A stretch of DNA of 5,191 bases, from the NCBI GenBank assembly GCA_947307005.1, contig CAMZHY010000287.1:1-5191 (forward strand), read 5' to 3'. This DNA is from an uncultured Planctomycetaceae bacterium. GTDB taxonomy: Bacteria > Planctomycetota > Planctomycetia > Pirellulales > Thermoguttaceae. A model generated the notes under the pieces. The model worked only from the letters and a program-made list of their open reading frames with translations. It was not told the DNA's origin and searched no databases. Below are positions 1-5,191 of the stretch, piece after piece (the stretch's first letter is position 1; the number at the start of each line of letters is the position of its first letter). Position numbers and translations under genes: made by a program.

Positions 1-1
1 G

Positions 2-181
2 ATCGCGTCGCAGTTTGTTGAAACGATTAAGAGTCGTCAGGGCTTCTACATCTCCTGCCTCGAGGAAATTGCGTGGCGGCAGGGCTTTATTACGACGGAA
101 CAGTTGGCGAGAATTGGCGAGGGGTTGAGAACGACCGATTATGGTCAATACCTGTTGAGTCTCGCGTTGGAAGAAGCGTGA
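2..181 (+). CDS. rfbA: Glucose-1-phosphate thymidylyltransferase, C-terminal fragment (5' end outside window)
   Basis: RfbA/RmlA joins dTTP and glucose-1-phosphate to give dTDP-glucose, the first step of dTDP-L-rhamnose synthesis in the cytoplasm. Only the last 59 codons and the TGA stop (179-181) are present; the reading frame is open from base 2 to the left edge. The visible end matches the conserved RmlA C-terminus: a FVETIKSRQG segment (residues 5-14 of the fragment), then SCLEEIAWRQGFI (18-30), corresponding to the family's S-C-P-E-E-I-A-Y-R-x-G-F-I block, then a TTEQL helix and the YGQYLL ending (47-52). The catalytic N-terminal nucleotidyltransferase domain, with its GGxGTRL-type loop, is outside the window. 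Its neighbour rfbC lies 55 bases downstream in the same direction, which is normal for a rhamnose operon and supports the call. The identification rests on recall of family motifs, not on a search. Confidence 0.93.
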   Translation: MASQFVETIKSRQGFYISCLEEIAWRQGFITTEQLARIGEGLRTTDYGQYLLSLALEEA

Positions 182-227
182 CGATAAAGGCGCGACTCTA
201 ACAGCGGGACGCGCGACAAGGATTTTT

Positions 228-232
228 GAGGA
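228..232 (+). promoter_or_regulatory. Ribosome binding site of rfbC
   Basis: GAGGA lies 4 bases before the ATG at 237. It is the only clear Shine-Dalgarno-like match in front of any complete gene in the window, and it supports this start. The spacing is slightly short; an AAGGA at 218-222 is a more distant alternative. Confidence 0.55.
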
Positions 233-236
233 CTTT

Positions 237-902
237 ATGGGACAAATCAACGTTACGTCTACGCCGTTAGAAGGTCTTTATGTCGTCGAACCGACGACGC
301 ATAGCGACGCGCGCGGATACTTTGTCGAGACCTATAATCAGAATGATTTTCACGAAATGGGGCTAAAAGCGATCTTCGTTCAAGACAATCAGTCTTTGAG
401 CGTTAGAGGCGTTTTAAGGGGATTGCACTTTCAGAAAGAATATCCGCAAGTTAAGTTGGTTCGAGTCGTCAGCGGCTCGGTATTTGACGTCGCTGTGGAT
501 TTGCGTTCAGGATCGTCCACCTATAAACGATGGTTCGGCGTCGAGCTTTCAGCGGAGAATCGCAAACAGCTTTACATTCCCGAGGGATTTGCGCACGGTT
601 TTTTGGTTCTAAGCGACCGAGCAGAGTTTTGTTATAAAGTCTCCGATTTTTACCGGCCAGACGACGAGGTCGGCCTTGCCTGGAACGATCCGGAGATTGG
701 CGTCCAATGGCCCGGAGTTATTGGCGAATATAGCGGCTCTTCCTCCGCCGACGGTTACCTCGTCAACGGCGAACCGTTGCTTCTTAGCGAAAAAGATCGG
801 CGTCAACCAACTCTCGCGGCGATTTTATCCTGCGACGGCAACGCCGCCGTCCAAGAACGACGATACGACTTCAGTTCGGATAAGGGGCGTCTTGAAACCT
901 GA
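237..902 (+). CDS. rfbC: dTDP-4-dehydrorhamnose 3,5-epimerase
   Basis: RfbC/RmlC epimerises C3 and C5 of dTDP-4-keto-6-deoxyglucose, the third step of dTDP-L-rhamnose synthesis; it is a cytoplasmic cupin. Visible family features are D-A-R-G-Y-F (residues 24-29), the RGLHFQ strand (61-66) with the expected catalytic base H64, QVKLVRV (71-77) with substrate-binding K73, the IPEGFAHGF cupin motif (114-122), YKVSDFY (133-139) with the expected catalytic tyrosine at 133 or 139, WNDPEIGVQWP (149-159), and LSEKD (183-187), whose Asp probably pairs with H64. At 221 residues it is longer than the usual ~180-185. About 16 extra residues with a GEYSGSSSADGY core sit between WP and LSEKD, and there is a tail of about 29 residues after PTL (191-193) that I do not recognise. 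All expected active-site residues are present, so it is probably functional. It follows rfbA by 55 bases, suggesting co-transcription. The start is supported by GAGGA at 228-232 and by the normal distance to the first motif. Confidence 0.95.
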   Translation: MGQINVTSTPLEGLYVVEPTTHSDARGYFVETYNQNDFHEMGLKAIFVQDNQSLSVRGVLRGLHFQKEYPQVKLVRVVSGSVFDVAVDLRSGSSTYKRWFGVELSAENRKQLYIPEGFAHGFLVLSDRAEFCYKVSDFYRPDDEVGLAWNDPEIGVQWPGVIGEYSGSSSADGYLVNGEPLLLSEKDRRQPTLAAILSCDGNAAVQERRYDFSSDKGRLET

Positions 903-1092
903 CGAGGACGGTTATTCGTTCTGTCGAATGTCAATGATGGAAAAATGAACGGTAAGATCGATGTTTCCTCTTGCGCAAACTATTGTGGACGCTTCCCTGC
1001 GCCGAAGCATTAACCGTCTAACCGACGTCGATTTCAGTCTGTTTTACTTTCATCGCGAAATAATAATCCTTGGCGTAATAGACGATTGAACA
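903..1092 (+). other. 190-base gap between rfbC and the acyltransferase gene
   Basis: No recognisable gene, RNA, repeat or convincing terminator was found here. It is the longest gap on the + strand and separates the rhamnose genes from the O-acetylation pair, so it could hold a promoter for the latter. An AT-rich patch at 1058-1067 contains AATAAT, but no -35-like hexamer sits at the proper distance. Two short open frames exist. One is 22 codons (945-1013). The other is 42 codons (961-1089), whose TGA is in frame with, and 3 bases before, the ATG at 1093. Neither encodes a sequence I recognise and neither has a clear ribosome binding site, so I do not call them as genes. Confidence 0.5.
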
Positions 1093-2490
1093 ATGGTTTT
1101 TTCATCGACGGTTTTTTTGTTTCTGTTCTTGCCTTTGCTTTTGATATCGTACTATTTGCCCCTTTTTAAAAGTCGCAAATGGAAGAACGGCGTTCTTTTG
1201 CTCTTTAGCGTCGGTTTTTACGCATGGGGCGAACCGCTCTTCGTGTGGGCGATGTTGGGGGCGATCGCCGTGAATTGGATCGTCGCTCTCGCGATGGACC
1301 GCTCCCTTCGATTTCGAAAAGCTTGGCTTATTTTCGGGATCGTTTTTGACGCGTTGTTATTGGGAGCGTTTAAGTATCTTTCGTTTTTTTCCAAAAACCT
1401 TGCGTTTCTAACTGGAAACGATCGGTTAATCGTCGAAATTGCGCTCCCAGTGGGGATTTCCTTTTTTACGTTCCAACTTATGTCTTATGTTTTTGACGTC
1501 TATTACAATAGGGCGGCGGTCCAAAAGAATCCTTTCCGAATCGCGCTGTATATTTCGCTTTTTCCTCAACTGATAGCAGGTCCCATTGTTCGGTATCAAG
1601 CGATTGTGGACGAATTGGCGGATCGACGCGACGCCTTTCTCGATATGCTTGACGGGGATGGAATGCGCCGATTCGTTTATGGACTTGGCAAAAAAGTGTT
1701 GATAGCCAACTTCATGGCGCAGATCGCGGACAACGCCTTTGCCGCCAACGAGTTTCAAGGGAATTCCGCCATGTTTGCATGGTTGGGCGCGACGGCGTAT
1801 ACGTTGCAAATATACTTTGACTTTTCCGGTTATTCCGATATGGCGATCGGACTTGGACGCATGTTTGGGTTTCATTTTCCGGAGAATTTTAACTATCCCT
1901 ATATTGCCGCGAGTGTTACAGATTTTTGGAAACGTTGGCATATTTCCCTGACGTCATGGTTTCGGGACTACGTTTACATTCCTCTTGGCGGGAGTCGCGT
2001 TAGAAAAGCGCGATGGATATTCAATATGTTGGTCGTGTGGCTCCTAACAGGGTTTTGGCATGGCGCCAACTGGACGTTTGTTCTCTGGGGATTGATTCAT
2101 TTCTTCGCGCTTTTATTTGAAAAAACGACTGGAATCGCGGGGAAATGCAACGTTGCGACGCGTCTGTGGACTTTTCTCGTCGTCGTGTTAGGGCTGGTGT
2201 TTTTTCGCGCCTCCGACGTGATTTCCGGTTGGCGATACGCGGAATCGATGTTCGGCGTCGGCGCGATTGGTTTTTGGGGGAACGACTTTGTCAGCGTCGT
2301 TAAACGGACGTGGGTCGTTTTTCTTATGGCGATTGTCGGCGCGACGCCCTTGCTAGCGAAGCTTTTCCAATGGTTGCGCGCCAGAAACGTCGAATGGCCC
2401 GAATACGCTTGGCTTTTAGCCGTTTTAATCCTGTCGACGTTAGAAGTCGTTAGTTCTACATACAACCCTTTTATTTATTTCAATTTTTGA
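1093..2490 (+). CDS. MBOAT family O-acyltransferase (AlgI-like)
   Basis: This is a polytopic inner-membrane acyltransferase of the MBOAT superfamily, closest in pattern to AlgI, which passes acetyl groups across the membrane for O-acetylation of exported polysaccharides. The start MVFSS followed by a hydrophobic segment is the characteristic AlgI-type N-terminus and fixes the ATG, although no Shine-Dalgarno sequence is visible before it. Conserved landmarks are YAWGEP (43-48), FKYLSFF (93-99), LPVGISFFTFQ (118-128), FPQLIAGPIVRY (157-168), YFDFSGYSDMAIGLG (241-255), DFWKRWHISL (277-286) with H283, WFRDYVYIPLGG (289-300), LLTGFWHGANWTFVLWG (317-333) with the catalytic-type H323, FFRA (370-373), and the YNPFIYFNF ending (457-465). 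The length of 465 residues is normal. It contains many hydrophobic segments throughout. A DHHW/SGNH gene follows after 15 bases, the usual partner arrangement. Alternatives such as DltB (D-alanylation) or PatA (peptidoglycan acetylation) are less likely given the N-terminus and the rhamnose/glycosyltransferase context. The acyl group and acceptor are inferred. Confidence 0.95.
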   Translation: MVFSSTVFLFLFLPLLLISYYLPLFKSRKWKNGVLLLFSVGFYAWGEPLFVWAMLGAIAVNWIVALAMDRSLRFRKAWLIFGIVFDALLLGAFKYLSFFSKNLAFLTGNDRLIVEIALPVGISFFTFQLMSYVFDVYYNRAAVQKNPFRIALYISLFPQLIAGPIVRYQAIVDELADRRDAFLDMLDGDGMRRFVYGLGKKVLIANFMAQIADNAFAANEFQGNSAMFAWLGATAYTLQIYFDFSGYSDMAIGLGRMFGFHFPENFNYPYIAASVTDFWKRWHISLTSWFRDYVYIPLGGSRVRKARWIFNMLVVWLLTGFWHGANWTFVLWGLIHFFALLFEKTTGIAGKCNVATRLWTFLVVVLGLVFFRASDVISGWRYAESMFGVGAIGFWGNDFVSVVKRTWVVFLMAIVGATPLLAKLFQWLRARNVEWPEYAWLLAVLILSTLEVVSSTYNPFIYFNF

Positions 2491-2505
2491 GTTTGAGCGC
2501 GCGGA

Positions 2506-3852
2506 ATGAAACGAACAAAAAGAGCTTTCAAACTCGTATGCGTCGCATTTTTGACGTTGTTTTTTATAGCGGTTGTCACGCGCGTTTTTACCTTATTTGT
2601 CCTGCAAAGGTATTTCGGGATAAACAATCAATTTACAAAGATTATTCTCTTTGACGTTCAGACGGAGACTCCGGATTCCGGTAATCCTGCGCGACAAAAA
2701 GTCGACTGGGCGTCTCTTTATCCCTTTACCGGCGAAGATGGGAACAGCGCTGAAAGAAAAGCAAAGGAAAGCCGGGTTAAGCGGATCATTGGAACGATTA
2801 AGGACGTTGAGAGCAGCATCGACTCCTATACTTCGGATCACCTTGTAGGTCATTACGCGCTAGCGGGGTCCGCAAGGTTTTATGAAAGAATCATTGGTTG
2901 GAATTACGTCGCTTCTTCCGAGTATAACGGAACCGTAAGAACCGTCGACGGGTTTCTTACGTGGGTCGCCCCAAAGATTGACGTCAGAAGCGAGGCGGCT
3001 TCTATGAAAGCCTTTTCCGAATTCTGTAAGGAATGCGGGACAACGTTGCTTTTTGTCGCCGCTCCCGATAAAGTATGTCGGCATGCCGATTCCGACCTTT
3101 CAGGCGTGATTGACTTCAGCAATCAAAACGCGGACGAATTCTTATCCCTTTTAAGCGCGTCGGGAGTCGAGAATTACGATCTGAGAGAAATTCTTCATCG
3201 GGAAGGACGCGAGCATCATCAATTGTTTTTCCGAACAGACCATCATTGGCGCCCCGAAACCGGATTGTGGGCGGCGGGAACGATAGCCGCGATCTTGAAT
3301 CGGAATCACGGCTTTAACATCGATCTTTCACGTCTTGATCCCGCGCTCTTCACGTCGACGGTCTATCCGAAGTTTTTCCTTGGCGTTCAAGGCAAAAAAA
3401 TGACGACGCTGAACGCGGAACCCGAGGATTTCTCGTTGCTCTATCCGAATTATCAAACGGCGTTTCATTATGAGGTTTTGACCGAAGGCATTAATACGGA
3501 CGGTGATTTTTCGATCATGTACGATATGGACTGCGTCGGCGAACGCAATTTTTACAGGGAGGATAAAAGCCCTTATTCAACATACGCTTATGACAATCAA
3601 CCATTGGAGAGAATAGAGAATAAGCTTGTTGATAATAATAATAGCGTTTTGATAATTCACGATTCTTTTGGGAATTGCGTCTTTCCATTTCTCGCGTTAG
3701 GAACTCGTTTTGTCGATTCTATTGATCTCCGTTTTTTTGACGGAAGCATCCAGAGTTATATCAGAGAACGACGTCCCGACGTCGTCATTGTGACGTACAA
3801 CGCGCATATCCTCGGCTATGGAGAAAATTCGCGTCCGTTTGCCTTCCGTTAG
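2506..3852 (+). CDS. Membrane-anchored DHHW/SGNH-like polysaccharide O-acetylation protein (AlgJ/AlgX type)
   Basis: This is probably the extracytoplasmic partner of the upstream MBOAT protein, transferring acetyl groups onto an exported glycan. A basic MKRTKR start is followed by one hydrophobic segment at about residues 9-33, read as an uncleaved signal anchor, with the rest outside the cytoplasm. The core carries LLFVAAPDK (181-189), the FFRTDHHW block (241-248), and IIHDSFGNCVFPFLA (383-397), followed by SIDLRFF (405-411) and PDVVIVTYN (424-432). In the AlgX/AlgJ family the Asp and His of the D-x-H-W motif and the Ser of the D-S-F motif form the catalytic triad; here these would be D245, H247 and S387. 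The D-H-H-W form and the IDLR segment fit the DHHW protein family. The spacer of about 140 residues between the two motifs is longer than in AlgX as I remember it. At 448 residues it is of ordinary length for the family. The ATG lies 15 bases after the MBOAT stop with only a poor Shine-Dalgarno match (GAG at 2495-2497), so coupled translation is plausible. The substrate is unknown. Confidence 0.88.
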   Translation: MKRTKRAFKLVCVAFLTLFFIAVVTRVFTLFVLQRYFGINNQFTKIILFDVQTETPDSGNPARQKVDWASLYPFTGEDGNSAERKAKESRVKRIIGTIKDVESSIDSYTSDHLVGHYALAGSARFYERIIGWNYVASSEYNGTVRTVDGFLTWVAPKIDVRSEAASMKAFSEFCKECGTTLLFVAAPDKVCRHADSDLSGVIDFSNQNADEFLSLLSASGVENYDLREILHREGREHHQLFFRTDHHWRPETGLWAAGTIAAILNRNHGFNIDLSRLDPALFTSTVYPKFFLGVQGKKMTTLNAEPEDFSLLYPNYQTAFHYEVLTEGINTDGDFSIMYDMDCVGERNFYREDKSPYSTYAYDNQPLERIENKLVDNNNSVLIIHDSFGNCVFPFLALGTRFVDSIDLRFFDGSIQSYIRERRPDVVIVTYNAHILGYGENSRPFAFR

Positions 3853-3894
3853 CGGAAAGACCAAAAACGCGCGATCGAAAACGCGGCGCGATAT

Positions 3895-3922
3895 GAAAGA
3901 CGTCGGGCGGGGAACGTCTCTC
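3895..3922. terminator. Weak hairpin between convergent operons, possible bidirectional terminator
   Basis: AGACGT (3898-3903) and ACGTCT (3914-3919) form a perfect 6-bp inverted repeat around a 10-base G-rich loop. The stem extends by two further pairs past one mismatch. It lies 43 bases after the + strand stop and 85 bases beyond the - strand stop, where convergent genes would need termination. There is no run of T on the + side and only a short TTTC on the - side, so it does not look like a strong intrinsic terminator. It is the best hairpin I found in the gap; the rest of 3853-4006 holds nothing recognisable. Confidence 0.25.
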
Positions 3923-4006
3923 CCTGTTTCGCATCGGAACTAGCGAAGAAGCGCATAGATTGGATACGTTGGAATTGGAGAACAACGTCCGCGAGGAAGT
4001 CGCCCG

Positions 4007-4993
4007 TCACGTCGTTTTAGAAAGCGGACGAAGCGAGTTTTTTATCTTTTGTAGAAAAGTGAAAAACGCCGGCGCCTCAAAGTATAAAAGCTCTTTGAAT
4101 TTTATACTTTTCCGATACTTCCAGATAATTTTTCCGACTTCCCGTTTATTTTTTAGACAGATTTCTTTTTCATTCGCCGTTGATGGCGAAAAGTGGGAGT
4201 GAAATCTAACGTATCGCGATAGAATATTCGAAGCCGTTTCGTCTAGCAAATCTTTGAAACCGTGTTTCTCCAAGAAATGAAACATCCGAATCCGTCCGTC
4301 GACGTCGCAAATATTGTCGATAGTAAACTTGCTTTGAGTGAGGCTGTTTGGCGTATTTCTATAATAGTATAGCGGTTCGGAGACGGCGACAATTTTTTGA
4401 GAACGAAAAAAGATTTCAGGCATGACGTAAGCGTCTTCGCCAATACGGACGTTTTTCGGAAGTCGAAAAGAGTCAAAAAGACGTCGTTTGTAAATCTTAT
4501 TCCACAGTACGACGAATGAAAAGTTTGTAATAAGTTCCTTCAGGGCGTCGCGAGTCGTGACAATGCCGGGGGCAATAGGCTTATGATTGTTCCTTTTGAC
4601 GACTTCGCCGTCCCGATTGACGTCGTTATAATCGCAAATAGCGATATCCGCGTTATTTTTAACGGCGTTTTGGAGCAAAACCTCAAACATCTTTTCGCAG
4701 ACGTAGTCGTCGCTGTCGACAAACGCAAGATAATCGCCAGAAGCGAGGTCCAGACCCGTATTTCTCGCCTCGGAAGCGCCGCCGGCTTTTTCTTTATGGA
4801 CGACTTTAACCCGACTGTCTTTCGACGCAAATTCGTCGCAAATCGTTCCGCTACGGTCGGACGAACAGTCGTCGATGAGAATAAGCTCAAGACTGTCGTA
4901 GGATTGCGTTAAAATACTTTCGACGCAGGGGCGAAGAAAATCTTCCGTGTTGCGCACGGGAACAATAACGCTAATCGTTGGTTTTTCTATCAT
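4007..4993 (-). CDS. Glycosyltransferase family 2
   Basis: This is a GT-A fold inverting glycosyltransferase that adds one sugar from a nucleotide-sugar donor to a growing surface polysaccharide on the cytoplasmic side of the membrane. The N-terminal domain starts with PTISVIVPVRN (5-15), the standard GT2 first strand. It continues with ILIDDCSSDRSG (38-49), which has the donor-binding Asp pair at 41-42, then GGASEARNTGLDLASGDYLAF (71-91) and the metal-binding D-S-D-D at 93-96. LWNKIYKRRLF (163-173) and GEDAYVMPEIF (185-195) follow; both are typical of EPS/capsule GT2 enzymes, and E186/D187 lie where the catalytic base is expected. LYYYRNTPNSLTQS (208-221) ends the conserved part. The C-terminal ~100 residues are variable, lysine-rich and aromatic, with no clear membrane span. 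The length of 328 residues is usual. The ATG overlaps the end of the upstream gene by 23 bases with no Shine-Dalgarno sequence, which suggests translational coupling. The donor and acceptor sugars cannot be told from the sequence. Confidence 0.95.
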   Translation of the reverse strand: MIEKPTISVIVPVRNTEDFLRPCVESILTQSYDSLELILIDDCSSDRSGTICDEFASKDSRVKVVHKEKAGGASEARNTGLDLASGDYLAFVDSDDYVCEKMFEVLLQNAVKNNADIAICDYNDVNRDGEVVKRNNHKPIAPGIVTTRDALKELITNFSFVVLWNKIYKRRLFDSFRLPKNVRIGEDAYVMPEIFFRSQKIVAVSEPLYYYRNTPNSLTQSKFTIDNICDVDGRIRMFHFLEKHGFKDLLDETASNILSRYVRFHSHFSPSTANEKEICLKNKREVGKIIWKYRKSIKFKELLYFEAPAFFTFLQKIKNSLRPLSKTT

Positions 4994-5189
4994 GAGAAAC
5001 TATTTTATGAAATCGAGAGGTAAAAAATTTCAACCTTTCTGATTTAATTGCGGAATAGTATCCGTGAATGATAACGCCAAGTTTTCCTCCAAAAATTTGG
5101 CAGATTCTTTTGCGTAGTTGGACGTCTTTTCTATCTTTTTCGCTAATCCAAGAACCGTAAAAATGATGAATGGAGTAGGTGTTTTTTGT
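4971..5189 (-). CDS. C-terminal fragment of a second glycosyltransferase, GT32/capsular sugar transferase-like (5' end outside window)
   Basis: A frame open from the right edge runs for 72 codons to a TAG at 4971-4973 on the - strand. The fragment begins with a TYSIHHFYGSWISEKDR block (residues 4-20). An a-I-H-H-x-x-G-S-W motif followed by a short basic helix is the usual ending of the DXD-containing 'glycosyltransferase sugar-binding region' enzymes (GT32, OCH1-like, capsular polysaccharide synthesis proteins). The remaining residues, including GVIIHGYYSAIKSERL (38-53), are less conserved and end in a basic tail. The catalytic DXD part is beyond the window. The last 23 bases overlap the start of the GT2 gene in another frame (ATG at 4993-4991), showing that the two belong to one - strand operon. 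The coding call is supported by the motif and by the continuous frame; the exact family is from memory and would need the full protein. Confidence 0.78.
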   Translation of the reverse strand, partial: TKNTYSIHHFYGSWISEKDRKDVQLRKRICQIFGGKLGVIIHGYYSAIKSERLKFFTSRFHKIVSHDRKTND

Positions 5190-5191
5190 TA

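Noticed and set aside
676..948. 90-codon + strand open frame overlapping the end of rfbC
   Set aside because: It lies almost wholly inside rfbC in another frame, is rich in Pro/Ser/Arg without any family motif, and extends only 46 bases past the rfbC stop.
1043..1067. Possible promoter (TTTACT and AATAAT) before the MBOAT gene
   Set aside because: The spacing between the two hexamers is 10 or 13 bases, too short for a sigma-70 promoter, and no better -35 element is present.
1426..1941. 171-codon - strand open frame opposite the MBOAT gene
   Set aside because: It is antisense to a well-conserved membrane protein and encodes a basic, low-hydrophobicity sequence with no recognisable motif.
2097..2465. 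122-codon - strand open frame opposite the end of the MBOAT gene
   Set aside because: It is antisense to the conserved MBOAT C-terminus, with no domain and no ribosome binding site that I can see.
3630..3645. Short ATA-repeat-like AT-rich stretch (GATAATAATAATAG)
   Set aside because: It is only four similar codons (Asp-Asn-Asn-Asn) within the DHHW gene in frame; too short to be a meaningful repeat.
1093..3852. Interpretation as DltB/DltD (teichoic acid D-alanylation) or PatA/PatB (peptidoglycan acetylation)
   Set aside because: No dltA or dltC is seen in the window. The MVFSS start and YNPFIYF end fit AlgI, the DHHW motif fits glycan acetylation proteins, and the neighbours are rhamnose and glycosyltransferase genes. 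PatA/PatB is not fully excluded.
3960..4202. 80-codon + strand open frame starting in the convergent gap
   Set aside because: Most of it is antisense to the GT2 C-terminus. Its sequence has no known motif, and its only non-overlapping part is 47 bases.
4583..4912. 109-codon + strand open frame opposite the GT2 catalytic domain
   Set aside because: It is antisense to strongly conserved GT2 motifs, which explain the open frame better.

Overview
This window is part of a cell-surface polysaccharide locus. It joins dTDP-L-rhamnose precursor synthesis, glycosyl transfer and a two-gene polysaccharide O-acetylation module. I see no RNA genes, insertion sequences, CRISPR arrays or phage genes. The organism cannot be named with confidence. 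Base composition is intermediate and the sequence is rich in GTCG/CGTCG words. Most genes lack a clear Shine-Dalgarno sequence: only rfbC has an obvious one. That, together with an AlgI-type acyltransferase beside a DHHW/SGNH protein, would fit a Planctomycetes-like or other non-model bacterium, but this is a weak inference.

The left part is on the + strand. Positions 2-181 hold the last 59 codons of rfbA/rmlA (glucose-1-phosphate thymidylyltransferase). A 55-base gap leads to rfbC/rmlC (237-902), the dTDP-4-dehydrorhamnose 3,5-epimerase. After a 190-base gap with no recognisable gene comes an MBOAT O-acyltransferase of the AlgI type (1093-2490). Fifteen bases later comes a membrane-anchored DHHW/SGNH-hydrolase-like protein (2506-3852). 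The last two form a classic pair: the MBOAT protein is expected to pass acetyl groups across the membrane, and the DHHW protein to place them on the exported glycan.

The right part is on the - strand and converges on the + genes across a 154-base gap (3853-4006) that holds only a weak hairpin. A complete family 2 glycosyltransferase lies at 4007-4993. Upstream of it, running off the right edge, is the C-terminal end (72 codons) of a second glycosyltransferase that resembles the GT32/capsular sugar transferase family. The two - strand genes overlap by 23 bases, so they are probably co-transcribed and translationally coupled.

The likely combined role is as follows. RfbA and RfbC help make activated rhamnose, the two glycosyltransferases build an exopolysaccharide, capsule or O-antigen repeat, and the MBOAT/DHHW pair acetylates it. 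The sugar specificities and the identity of the polymer cannot be read from the sequence. I found no convincing new biological system. The points most worth a second look are the overlapping partial glycosyltransferase at the right edge, the acetylation pair, and the insertion and tail in RfbC.
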